64,000 nt of DNA, taken from NCBI GenBank assembly GCA_036346225.1, contig JARFIW010000966.1:2672501-2736500 (forward strand), read 5' to 3'. This DNA is from Platerodrilus igneus. Lineage: Eukaryota; Arthropoda; Insecta; Coleoptera; Lycidae. The position numbers were made by a program, and so were the translations under genes. The first letter of the stretch is position 1; every line of letters begins with the position of its first letter. This document shows, piece after piece, positions 21,286-31,963 of this stretch. The notes under the pieces are model-generated. The model searched no databases, had not been told where the DNA came from, and was given only the letters and a program-made list of their open reading frames with translations.

Positions 21286-24229
21286 ATGGCTGAAAATTTT
21301 TCTGATTTATGCTTAAATGAGTTGGATTTTCCTGAAAGAGTTGTTGGTATTGATCTAGAACAACCCTACTCCCTGCCACCTGTCCCGTCTTGTTCCGCTC
21401 TCCTTTGTCAATCACTCTCTAGTCATCCGAAATCGTTTCAATGCTGTCATATTAATGCCTGCTTACTACTTTCTCATTTAGATGAGTTTCTTTACATTTT
21501 GAGTCTTGTCTTCCACACTGTGTTGCTGTGTCAGAAACGTGGCTGAAACCAACTTTGTCTGATTCCTTGGTCAAGTTAGAAGGATATAAAATTATACGAA
21601 ACGACAGAACAGGGAAAAGTGGTGGAGGGGGGTGGCTCTTTATGTTCGTAATGATCTTAATTGTAAATTTATTGCATCTTCCCCCTCCATGTATAAGGCG
21701 CGTCCGGAATTTCTTTTTCTTGAGATTGTAGCTGCGCAGGCAAAAGTTATAGTTGGAGTTGTTTATAAGCCCCCAAAAATTGGGTTCTTGGTTGATGTTG
21801 AGGAGGTAATTTTTCAATATGCCCCGCATTATACAGATATAATCGTGCTTGGAGACTGGAACATCAATTTACTGAATGATACTTCCGAGGTCCATTATTT
21901 TCGAACTATGATGGATGCATGTTATCTTAGCATTTTACCACTTGAACCCACTCACCATGCACCCCTTTCATCATCGATTATTGACCATATTATAATTTCG
22001 AATAAGGACAGAGCACTAAATTTTGGACAAATACCGATATTAGAAATCTCTAAACACGATCTTATTTTTGTATCATATTCACTTAAAACATATAAATTTC
22101 AACCTAAATTAATTACTTACCGGGATTTTAAGAGTGTTAATTCTGAACTTCTACAGACAGATATAGAACGTGCGAGCTGGCATGAAATCGATGAGGAAGC
22201 AGATGTTGATGCTAAACTCCACAAGTTCAATACACTTGTTAACAATATTTTTGACATTCATGCTCCATTTAAAACAGTTAGGGTAACTAGACCAAAATCT
22301 CCGTGGTTAACCCCTAAAATTAATGAAATGAGACGAATGAGAGACAGTGCACTTGCATTTTATAGGAAAGTTAATACTGCATTGAATTATGACCGTTACA
22401 AAAGTATACGTAATAGGACCAAGCAGTTGATCAGAAACTCTAAATTAAAATATTATCATTCTATAGCTTCATATACCGATTCCCGAAGGACTTGGGCTGC
22501 TTTAAGGAAAGCTGGTATAGGAAAACCATTATTGCAGATGCCTTACAGCATACATGTAGATACACTGAATCGACATTTTTCTGCATTAAAGATGTAAGAC
22601 AATACAGCTAAACTGAATACTATCAAACGCTTAATCAGTATACCGCCCCTTTCATTTCCACAATTTGTGTTTACTGAAGTGTCGACCGATGATGTCCACA
22701 AGTCTGTTCTGCGCATTAAATCAAAAGCTTTGGGTTTTGATAAAATATCGAGCTCAATGCTTACACAAATCTGCCCAATTGCTCTAGAATCTTTAACAAG
22801 TATAATTAATACATCTTTTAGCACTGCTCGTTTTCCATTAGTATGGAAACACTCCATAGTTAGGCCATTACCAAAGAAAGCAAACCCTTTAGGTCCAGAT
22901 GATTATCGTCCGATTAGCATTTTATCAGCGCTTTCAAAATCCGCTGAATACCTAGCACTTGATCAAATGTTGTTATTTTTAAAACAGTACACATTACTAG
23001 ACAAATACCAATCGGGTTTCCGTGCGAATTATAGTACATGTACTGCGCTTTTGCGGGTAACTGATGATGTCAGAAAGGCCATGGATTGTCAAAAACTTAC
23101 TTTACTGATTTTATTAGATTTCAGTGCAGCCTTTAACAGTGTTGACTTTAACATCCTTTTAACTAAATTAAAATGTCTAAATAATTTTTCAGAGTCAGCA
23201 ATCTCTTGGGTAGAATCATACTTATCACAACGCACGCAGCAAGTTAAAGATGAAAATGGTCACATCTCACAATCTGTTGACCTGGTTATAGGCGTACCTC
23301 AAGGCAGTGTAATCGGTCCCCTTTTGTTTAGCTTGTACATTCAAGACTTTTCCACAACATTAAAGTTTTGTCGTTACCACTACTATGCAGATGACGTGCA
23401 GATTTATTTCCATTTTTCTCCAACAGAAATAATTGAAGCGTTCCAGGCAGTTAATGATGATCTATCAAGGGTTGACGATTGGTGTAAAAATAATTTATCA
23501 ACCATAAATCCGGCCAAATTCCAGGCTTTGCTTCTGGGAACACAAAATTTAATTAGATCAGTTCAGTCCGTGGATCTTCCCATGTTAATGCTTGGTAAAT
23601 CAAACATAAACTTTTCACCTATAATTAAAAATCTAGGTATCCTGTTGGATCCAAACCTCAGATGGAAATATCAGGTATCAAGCGTGTGTAGAAAACTTCT
23701 ACTTACTCTGCATACTCTTAAGCGTCTAAAACGGTTTATACCGACTAAATTAAAGTTAAAGTTAGTACAATCATTAATTCTTCCACATTTCGATTATTGC
23801 GATGCATTATATACCAATCTTTCATCTAATTTAAGTTTACGTATACAACGCTCGCAAAATAGTTGTGTACGGTTTATCTTCGAACTAAAATATTGGGAAA
23901 GAGTCACCCCATTTTACACAAGAATGTCGTGGCTTAAATTAAACAATAGGCGAAAACTTCACTTGGCAGTGCTTGTCTATAAACTTATTTCTAACCGCAA
24001 CCCGTTCTACCTAAGCCAACATTTTTCTTTTCTTTCAAATCGGCGCTATAACACTAGCCGAGATGACTTGCTATCTATCCCCATACACCATACCCATACA
24101 TTCCATTTGTCTTTTATTGTTTCCGGTTCCCTCTTGTGGAATACTATTCCTCTTGATATTAGGCAGGCTCCGACCGTGCAACGTTTTCGTAAACTCTTGC
24201 AGGAACATCTTTTAAACTTTCAGGTGTAG
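21286..24229 (+). pseudogene. LINE ORF2: endonuclease and reverse transcriptase, three lesions
   Basis: Starts at ATG 21286 (MAENFSDLCLNEL). The endonuclease begins CCHINACLLLSHLDEF. After a frameshift near 21510 come SETWLKPTLSD and RNDRTGKSGGG, and after a second shift near 21635 the main frame runs to the end. Further endonuclease motifs are VVYKPPK, IIVLGDWNINLL, SSSIIDHIIIS and ISKHDLIFV. One TAA at 22595-22597 is the only interruption after that; both sides are in the same frame. The RT keeps its motifs: DDYRPISILSALSK, ILLDFSAAFNSVD (motif A), VIGVPQGSVIGPLLFSLYI (motif B), YYADDVQIY (motif C, both Asp present) and the LPHFDYCDALY C-terminal segment. It ends at 24229. A low lesion count implies a young copy. 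Confidence 0.9.
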
Positions 24230-24259
24230 AGGCAAGTGCATTTTCCTAAACTGATGCTC

Positions 24260-24365
24260 GATGAGTGTGTGCGTGGGTTTGTATGTGTGAGAGAGAGAGA
24301 GAGTTGTGTGTGCATGTGTGTGGCGTAGGGTGCGTTTGTGTGAGGGTGTGTGCGTGTGTGTAGTG
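24260..24365 (+). repeat. TG/GA-rich simple repeat in LINE 3' UTR
   Basis: Alternating GTGTGTG blocks with a (GA)n run at about 24290-24305, lying between the ORF2 stop and the LINE tail. Confidence 0.85.
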
Positions 24366-24511
24366 ATTTCTTTTATTTTTTTTTACCTTATTCAAGAGTA
24401 CAGCTGTATGCAAGTTAGGTGTAAGACAGGGCCTAATGGCCCTAATCGCGCTTGATGCAGTTTGTATCAAAACTTTGTATCTTATAATGTATATTTAGTT
24501 TAATAATAAAG

Positions 24512-24545
24512 ACGTTTCAATTCAATTCAATTCAATATTTTGTCA
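24512..24545 (+). other. LINE 3' tail: AATAAAG plus ATTCA repeats
   Basis: The AATAAAGACG-type 3' end is followed by several ATTCA units. Short terminal repeats of this kind mark the 3' end of CR1-like LINEs. Confidence 0.7.
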
Positions 24546-24596
24546 AAGCATATTAAAATTTAAAAAAAATTATTTCTTTTTGTAACATATGTTTAG

Positions 24597-24664
24597 GTAT
24601 ATAGAAGCTCTGGACCAGGTTTACATTATCAAAAACAAGAGGGGCACATCATCTGGGCATGCAG
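24597..24664 (+). CDS. Exon-like segment with good splice borders
   Basis: A 68-bp segment between a T-rich acceptor (TTTAG at 24592-24596) and a consensus donor CAG|GTGAGT (24662-24670). One frame is fully open: YIEALDQVYIIKNKRGTSSG. It starts and ends one base out of codon phase. No downstream partner joins it in frame convincingly, and I do not recognise the peptide. It may be a host exon, a relic, or coincidence. Confidence 0.25.
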
Positions 24665-24719
24665 GTGAGTTACAAAATATTTCTGAGAACTTTTAGCCAA
24701 ACTAGAGTAGATCTTTTCA

Positions 24720-24860
24720 AAGCATTTAGAAAATCTGACAAAGGAAAAAACTACGTCAACACAGAATCATGCTTTGCAACATCTAGTAGAAGAGGACGAA
24801 ATTTCATGGTCAAATTCTGAGAACGCAGATAAAGGTGAATTGGAAAATATTGTTTTATGA
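24720..24860 (+). CDS. Small unrecognised open frame
   Basis: A 46-codon frame with acidic, protein-like composition (LENLTKEKTTST, HLVEEDEISWSN, DKGELENIVL) ending at TGA 24858-24860. It lies 56 bp past the exon-like segment 24597-24664. No start codon precedes it in frame, so it would have to be a terminal exon. Speculative. Confidence 0.2.
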   Translation, partial: KHLENLTKEKTTSTQNHALQHLVEEDEISWSNSENADKGELENIVL

Positions 24861-25232
24861 CATGCGTGTTTCCAAAAAATTTTAACAAACAGACCAAAAA
24901 GTACTTCAATCAGACATGGTAAAATAAATGCTAAAACTAGTGGAGGTTGTGGTGTCTGTGCCACGGCGCATCGTCCTAACTAATGGCTTAACATAAAGGT
25001 TTAACAAGACGGTAGAAAAAGAACTCAAATTCACACTTCTAGCGCGCCTTGTTCGTTCATTGTATTGTACAATAAGTAACAACAGAATGTATTCCGTTTT
25101 TTTTAGTATATCAAAGAGCGTATATTGGTCACAATAATAACACCGACTTAAGCATTGAAGTAAATAAAACATGTGAAAAAGCTAGATGTAGTCAGCTAAG
25201 GAACGACACCTACATTTTGCTCCAAACCATTA
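24861..25232. other. Spacer left of the gypsy element
   Basis: AT-rich, with nothing recognised. Contains the unoccupied side of the gypsy target up to the TGCT duplication. Confidence 0.45.
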
Positions 25233-25236
25233 TGCT

Positions 25237-25710
25237 TGTAGTGCGTTTTAGCGACGCTGTCCTTAAATAAATGCAAGATGTACAGAGAAGTAGCCAACAG
25301 TCTGTCTTTAGCGCTTGGGTTGCTGAGATCGGATACCCAAGTGGAACATGTGGCGACGCGACCTAATTGTTCTTGTGTCTTGTATTAAAACTGGAATTAT
25401 CATCAATCGTAAGTTGCATCGTAGTTAGTTCCTGATAATTATTCAGGCGTATTATAATTTATTGGTAATTGTTGTTCGGCCGCCTACTGTATTCGTTTAG
25501 GCATTTGGCTGAAATTAAATTAAGTTTTCTATTTTGTATCAATACATCTAGGCGCCTTGATCTAAGAATTGAGGAATTTATTCGTGTTTACAACATAACA
25601 AATGTATGAAGTTACATGTTATGTTCATTATTTACAGTCTAAGTAAAGCGAGGCATTATAGATCACCGAGAGATAATATAAAATTTTCTGAGAGGTTGAG
25701 AAGTACTTCA
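25237..25710 (+). repeat. 5' LTR of gypsy-like element (474 bp)
   Basis: Begins TGTAGTGCGTTTTAGCGACG and ends GTACTTCA. It matches the 3' LTR in blocks, for example AAGTTGCATCGTAGT, GATAATTATTCAG, AAATTAAGTTTTCTATT and ATAAAATTTTCTGAGAGGTT. Immediately after it, TTGTGGCCAAC resembles a shortened Lys-tRNA-type primer-binding site. Confidence 0.85.
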
Positions 25711-26039
25711 ATTGTGGCCAACAACTTGGGTGGTAGAAGTAAAGGTGAACGAGATTTTGAACACTGATACCAATGCCGTATGTGCAAGCTGCATCACTTG
25801 AAAGCAATCAATCCAGAAATAATGGTATTTTTGTATATTAGCGACGATAAGAATTTGTAGGTTGAACGGGTTTCTGTGAATTTTCGTGTGAGTTTTTCTT
25901 TAACAGCAGACAGCTAACTCTCTAATGTAGGTCTGTATTTATATAAGGTTAATGCTTTTTTGTAAATATAAATGTAAAATTTAAGTAAATAGGACATGTT
26001 TATTGCGCTGAATTTAGACTGTCAGGATTTTGGTATTAT
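25711..26039 (+). other. Leader of the gypsy-like element with possible primer-binding site
   Basis: TGGCCAAC at about 25715 resembles the TGGCGCCCAAC primer-binding site of many gypsy elements with two bases missing. No coding sequence follows before 26040. Confidence 0.4.
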
Positions 26040-29000
26040 TTGTATAAATTGCCACTTAAAAATAGGAATAATTATGGCGCGGACGAGATTCTAAAAATGA
26101 ATATAAATAATAAAAAATTGAATTTGAATAAATTAGAAGATGTGATGGTTAAACTACCGGAAAGAATGTTTGAAACGAAATGGAGCACTAATCAATTATC
26201 GCAAACTTTAACGAGAAATATTGATATTGGACGGTAAAACAACGGCACCGCAGAACATGAAGTTAAAAATGAAAGTAGTTACGGTCGGGATTATATTTCT
26301 TTGTGGAGGGTTTAAGTGGATTGAATTTATGTCAGGGGGTTCGTTGCAACCTATGATATTCCTTAAAAAACAAAAAAATTTATTGGAAAAGGCAGGCGTT
26401 GCCAAGCGCAATAGGTTAGGATTGGTGTTGAACTGTTTAAAGGAATCTGCGCACAATTGGGGGTTCAGCAACAAAAGTAGTTTCAAGAATATTGCAAACT
26501 TTTACAAGGGTTTAACGATCGTTTTTGGAGTTTCGAACAAGAATGGAAATTGTGCTTAGACATGAAATACGGATAATATAAAGACATTAGTTGAGCGGAT
26601 TATTTCTTGAAATGAATAGAATAGACCGCGTTCTTATTAGAAAAGATTGAGGAGCAATTAGTGCACTTGCTAATTAAACATTTTCCACAGGTGGTACAGA
26701 GAGGAATTGTTTTCAGGTTTCAAGGACGTGTTAAGTCGATGCTTACATGCGCAATCTAGATTCTACAAATACGGCGGAATCGAATTTCCGAAATTATAAC
26801 AGATAGAGACATGGAAGGATAGTAATTATGAGAGTGATAATAGTAGAAGAGACAGAAATAGAAATCGTAATGCGAATTTTAGAAGTCAAAAAGCGGTTTA
26901 GCGAAAATACAAATGATAATAACGATAACAATTTTAATGCAAATCAACCAAATATCAGAACCGGGAATAGAGAATTTAGACAAACGTAACGAATGGGGGG
27001 GTTTTTGGTCGTGACGATAACCGCGAAAAGATGCATAGGTGAGTAAGGTCTTTACAGATTAGTGGAGACTTGGTTGCAAGTGAAGGCGAAAATGAGCCAA
27101 CGGAGAAAGTCGAAGCTTTATTATCACCCATAATAATTAAAGCTTATGTGGTTGGTACGGACGTCAAGATTCTAATCATTTTCGGATCGCAATGTATGGC
27201 TATTTCCAAAAAGCTTTCAAGTGATATTTTAAATGGGTCCATTGAGTTGGAACCATTGTCGGTAAATAATATGTGGATTCAGTTGCGTTCGGAGCGAAAA
27301 AGCAAAAGATAAGTGGCAAGTTTTACTGCCACTAGGGATACATAAAATATTGGTTGATTTGCCTTCTGTAGTGATTGCAAAACTTAGCGAGAATGTTGTG
27401 TTAACGTGTACTTGGCTCGCAGCAGAAAAAGTTCCTTTAGATTTTGATAACGCGTTTTTGAGTTTACGTCCGGGGAAGTTAACGGTTAAAATGTTTTGTG
27501 GGGAGAGAAATAAAAAACGGATAATCATAAATTTAATACGCAAGGCAGCAGTCACCGGTATTCAAAGTTGGAGTTACGAGAGGCGGCTGCGAAAGCGAAA
27601 TGTTTTGATGATAAAGGAAAGACCGATTTCTGCGGAATATTACAGCGATATGATCATGTTTTTCGGCAACACCAGGGACAATTAAGAGGTACAAACACGA
27701 AATTCGAACGCGTAAAAAAGTACCGTTTTTATATTAAATTGCTATTGCACACCTTACATGTAATTTTCCAAAGCTCCACCCTAAGGTACTACATTGGCCA
27801 GGAAGCGAGTTTTTTTTTACCTGAAAAATTTGGAATTTTGCCGAACCTATGCTGTTCCAAGCAAGGTAGGGATCTTTAACGTGCGTGACAACACTCACAC
27901 ACGGGACCTCCATTTTACCTCTCATCCGAACGAGGGTGTATTTTTGTGAAAAATGCTCGCCTAACATTTTCAAGCGGACCGTGTCGGGATTTGAACCCGG
28001 GACTGTGGCGTAGTAGTCACACATATACCACTACGCCACGGAGCCGCCTGCTATTGCACAGCACGAAAAAACGCAACGTCAAGTTGACGAGTTAACGAAG
28101 TTGAAGATTATTTCGGCAGTTGTAAAGAATGATAAAAAGGTGCGCGTGTGTTTGGACGCGCGATTTTTTAGTTAGCTAATGGAAAAAGACTATATTATTC
28201 AACCGCGACCGAACAAATTTCTAATAAGATTTCGGATAGGGCAGTATTTATTGATGTTCGGTATGACCTCACCCTATTTCCATATACCAATTAGGGAACA
28301 GGATAGAAAATACGTCAGTACGTAGACGTCCTCTTTAATGAAACCACTTATGTAATTAATGTATTACCATTTGGATTATCGATGTCAGTTGCTAGTTTTA
28401 TAAGGGCGTTGAGTAAAGTTTTGGATCCGGACAATAATGGTTTTGCGCTGATGTACGTGGATAATCTATTGGTTTGTTCTAGGACCGCAAGGAACATATT
28501 GAGGATTTGGAAATTAACTTTACAAAATTAGGGAAGACAAAACGGATACTTAAATTGAGGAAGTGTGTAAGATATTTTATTGGCCTAGTATGTTAAAGCA
28601 CATACGATAGAGGATCGTAACGTGCGACCTTTGCCAAAATTGTAAGGCGTCAATAACCAGAGGGGCCATTTCAATTCAATCGCTGGTATAGGAAACCGGG
28701 GATTTGATTTGCTTAGACTTAATACCTTGGTTGGCTTTGTCGTGGGGGGGGGGGTTGCATACAGTTAATGGTAGTAGTGGATCCTTTCACTCGTTTTACA
28801 AAATTGAATCCGCTAAAACTTGCTACTAGGAAAAGTATAATTAATAAACCAAGCAGTGACTTTAAAGAGGTCTTGGTTCCGAAAGCTGTATTGCTAGGTA
28901 ACGGTACGCAATTTCACTCAATAACTTGGGTTAATGCCCCGACGAAAAAGTATATCAAAAGCTTATATACAAGTGTCTACTTTCTTCAAGGGAATCTCAC

Positions 29001-29520
29001 GGAATGCGTTAATTGGGAGAATATGTTGGTTTGCAAAGCATACCAAATGGGCGTATGAGATATTTAAGGTGGAAACATGTTTGAATTCGGTAGTCCATAA
29101 TATGACTTGTTATAATCTTCGTTTCTAATCTTTGGGGTAGAAGTCACAAAAAACATTTGCGGCGTGATTGATTTTCTTAGGTGAGAAGATATTGAGAAAC
29201 GCGTCCTGCTTTGTATCTGGGAGTTGTCGCATGAACGTTCTCATCCGAAATACGCAAATAATCGCGATAAATATACACGCAAGGAGTAGTGGTGGAAGTT
29301 AATGAAGATGACATAGTTCTTTTAAAAACTCATCAGTGTTTTCAGCAGAGGAATCGGAAATCCTTAAGTTTTTCATTTATACGAAGGACTTATATGAGGT
29401 CGTGAAACAATTAAATAGTAATGAACATTTATTGAAGAGTTCAAGTGGTGAAACGGTAGGTCCTTACGATATCGTAAATTTACAGAGGTTCCATATCGTG
29501 CATGACGATGTTTAACCACT
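26040..29520 (+). pseudogene. Ty3/gypsy gag-pol remnants
   Basis: Broken into many frames. 26040-26560 is a gag-like stretch with no clear zinc knuckle. 27070-27312 contains AYVVGTDVKILIIFGSQC, an aspartic-protease site in which the usual D-T/S-G has become I-F-G. RT pieces lie at 28190-28600: LLMFGMTSPYFHIPIREQD (motif A with its catalytic Asp replaced by Gly), NVLPFGLSMSVASFIRAL, and ALMYVDNLLVCS (the YxDD box altered to VDN). Integrase remnants run 28768-29130: VVVDPFTRFTKLNPL, AVLLGNGTQF (usually DNGTQF) and VETCLNSVVHN. Catalytic residues are lost in protease, RT and integrase, so it is certainly inactive. One SINE interrupts it at 27757-28048. Confidence 0.85.
27757..28048 (-). mobile_element. 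SINE, copy 5 (minus), with 12-bp target duplication
   Basis: The most complete copy: 3' end TAATTTTCCAAAGCTCCACC, a B-box GGATTTGAACCCGGG (plus-strand view) and head CACGGAGCCGCC. It is flanked by the direct repeat TGCTATTGCACA (27740-27751 and 28049-28060), the hallmark of LINE-driven insertion. Confidence 0.92.
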
Positions 29521-29599
29521 TAAGAGATTTGTTAGTTTAAGTTAATTAAGTATACTATTTCGTAGATCAAATTCTAAAAACTTTAGTTTGTTATCGATA

Positions 29600-29615
29600 T
29601 TAATCAGGGGAGTAT
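29600..29615 (+). other. Polypurine tract of gypsy-like element
   Basis: TTAATCAGGGGAGTAT directly precedes the TGTAGCGAG start of the 3' LTR. Its purine-rich core is where plus-strand DNA synthesis would be primed. Confidence 0.6.
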
Positions 29616-29670
29616 TGTAGCGAGTTTTAGTGGCGCTGAGCTTAACTAAGTGCTACGTGAGCCGAGAAGT

Positions 29671-29967
29671 TTTGGGAATGGCTACGTGTGTTAGATAGGT
29701 TTGCGTATGACTACTAATTCTAAGGTCCCGGGTTCGATTCCCGACACGCACCGCTTGAAAACAGTTAGTGAGCATTTTTTACAAAATACCTCCTCTTTCG
29801 TATGGGGCAAAATGTAGGTGCATGTATCAGTGTTGTCACGCACGCTAAAGATATCTATCTTGCTTGGTAGAGCAAGGGCTCGGAAAAATTCAAAATTTCC
29901 AGATAAAAAACTCTCTTCCTGGCCAATGTAGTGCGATTAGAAGGAGCATTGGAAAATCAAACATAGG
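29671..29967 (+). mobile_element. SINE, copy 6, inside the 3' LTR
   Basis: Direct repeat GAGAAGT at 29664-29670 and 29968-29974. The B-box GGTTCGATTCC is the best in the window, while the head is diverged. The matching spot in the 5' LTR reads ACAGAGAAGTAGCC, uninterrupted. Confidence 0.88.
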
Positions 29968-30158
29968 GAGAAGTGATTAATCTGCCTTTAGCACTTGGGT
30001 TGGTGAGATCGTTTCCCAAGTCTTACAGGTATCGATGCGACTTAATTGTTCGTGTGATTGGAAATATTATCATTAGTAAGTTGCATCGTAGTCAGTTCCC
30101 GATAATTATTCAGATGTATTTGTACAATTATTGAAAAGTGTTGATCGACCATATACTG

Positions 30159-31741
30159 TGTTACGTTTACTCTACGATGATCAGTTAGAATCTACACCCT
30201 TTTGCTCCATTATTCATTTATGTGGATTCTGCTAAGATCCTCCAACAACGCCCGGTATATTAGACCTTCCTACAATAAAATTTCGTACCTAGTAATTTTC
30301 AATTTCAAATCTATTTGTTTTAAAATGGCAAGTTTATTCTATAAATTAAATAGTCAATATCCTGTTTTAGATATCCGGGAACTCGTTGTGCATTGCGATG
30401 GCGTGTGGTTGCTTTTTTTATTGTTTCAATCGAAAACTCGTTGAAATGAGGTATTGAGCTGTCTGATAAAACTGTGTTTCAAGTTTCCTAATAACATTTG
30501 ATAACAACAATATTACTTTGAGCTATGGTTATTAATTAAACAAAATTAATATTCACTTTCTTTTGATATACACAACAAAAACATTTGTTGTATTTTTGGT
30601 TGTTTCTGTTCTTTTTTTGAGAATTTCACGCACGCCCTACATCGTGGTATGTAACGATGGTTTTACAAACCTATACCTTTCAGTGACAATAAACTAATTC
30701 GCCTGAAATTATTTTAGCTTCTTCCTTCAGGGGACTTAGCGAACTGTTAGATTACCGCTACTTTTTAGTATGGGAGGACACCAACACTACTTGGTCCTGA
30801 GCTCCTCTGTTTCGCTCCGTCATTAGGGCCAATCCTACGCTCTTGACTCGAGGGTGAGTATTTTAGCCACCATTTTCTGATATGGGTTTCACGTACTTGA
30901 CGAAATTGCCTATTTATAAGGTTCTTCTATTGTCGACTGAATTTTGTAGGGGTAAAACAATTCTCTTTACGTGAGATGACACGTAATGAAAATATTGTTT
31001 TATATCCTGACCTCTTACGGTGATAATTTTATTTAGTTAACTTGAATCTCACGATGGTGATTTAGAACTGTTGTTAGTGCTATAATTGTAAATTTTTGTT
31101 AAATTATGACCTCGTAGAGAAAACCTTATAGAACTATTGTGTGTTTAACGAACAGATTCAGTAATTAAAATAATAGGATGGGCTTAGTTGCGCAGTACAA
31201 ACTGAGCATAAGCTTGATTTACAGCGATCAAATTGTAAATAACCTACACAAATGTAATAAGTATTGAAAAATACTGTTTTTGAAAAAAAAAGTACAAGAG
31301 CAAAAACTACGAAAGACGAGTGAACAAAAAATAAAGCAAAGACAAACACGAATAACTAATTGACATTTGTAGGTTAATGTTACAAATTGAAATGTGTGGT
31401 TGTGCGAATCCGGCCAACCAATACAAAATCTTTATTTAAACTTGGTGCTTAACATAAGGAAGGAACCTAAAAACCGCAACTCACCATTTTAGGGGGTAAT
31501 TTTTTTTCTTTTGCGTTCTACCTGATATGTGTATCTTGTGGGTACTGTTATGTCTCCTCAAAATGTCACTAAGATTAATTATAAATATTAACAAGTATGT
31601 TTAATTTCATATTTTTATTTCAGGCTCCCTTTAATTATAATTTTTTTTGTATTTATAGTACCCCGCTGATTCACCGACGGAGCCCGGGAATTTTTTTTGT
31701 TTTCGTTCTTTGTCTGTTAGGTTACGTAAATGTACGTAGCA
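30159..31741 (+). mobile_element. Solo LTR 2 (same family as 8129-9171), 1,583 bp
   Basis: TGTTACGTT start, GTACGTAGCA end, and the flanking duplication ACTG (30155-30158 and 31742-31745). The 5' LTR of the host element shows the empty site (CTACTGTATTCG). Internal similarity to copy 1 includes ATAAATTAAATAGTC and GTTTTAGRTATCCGG near the left end. It is longer than copy 1 by about 540 bp. Open frames within it (30202-30444 plus, 31158-31349 minus) resemble nothing known. Confidence 0.75.
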
Positions 31742-31963
31742 ACTGTATTACTGTAGTCATTTGATTGAGATTAAATTAAGTTTTCTATTGTGTATCAATA
31801 CCTCTAGGCGCCTAGAGTTGAGGAACTTATTCGTGTTCACAACATAATAAATGTATAAAGTTACATGCTCTGTTTATTATTTACTGATTGACTAGTCCGA
31901 TGCATTATAGTCAATGATAGATAATTAAAATTTTGTAAGAGAGGTTAAGAAAGACTTTATGCT

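Larger units (their letters stand above)
20360..24545 (+). mobile_element. CR1/Jockey-like LINE, 5'-truncated, otherwise nearly complete
   Basis: Non-LTR retrotransposon with the end of ORF1, a spacer, a full ORF2 (endonuclease plus RT) and a 3' UTR finishing in a short ATTCA repeat preceded by AATAAAG. It is the best-preserved autonomous element here, with only three lesions in ORF2. The 5' end is missing at the SINE boundary. Confidence 0.85.
25237..31959 (+). mobile_element. Ty3/gypsy-like LTR retrotransposon with nested insertions
   Basis: Complete outline: 5' LTR (25237-25710), gag/pol remnants, purine-rich tract before 29616, 3' LTR (29616-31959). The flanking 4-bp duplication TGCT is at 25233-25236 and 31960-31963. 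Three later insertions lie inside: a SINE at 27757-28048, a SINE at 29671-29967 and a solo LTR at 30159-31741. All coding parts are broken. Confidence 0.9.
29616..31959 (+). repeat. 3' LTR of gypsy-like element, interrupted twice
   Basis: Starts TGTAGCGAGTTTTAGTGGCG and ends AAGACTTTA before the TGCT duplication. Removing the SINE (29671-29967) and the solo LTR (30159-31741) leaves about 460 bp that align with the 5' LTR in order. Divergence between the LTRs is clearly visible, so the element is old. Confidence 0.85.

Noticed and set aside
21452..21829. Minus-strand 125-codon frame
   Set aside because: It overlaps the endonuclease domain of the LINE ORF2, which has clear motifs on the plus strand.
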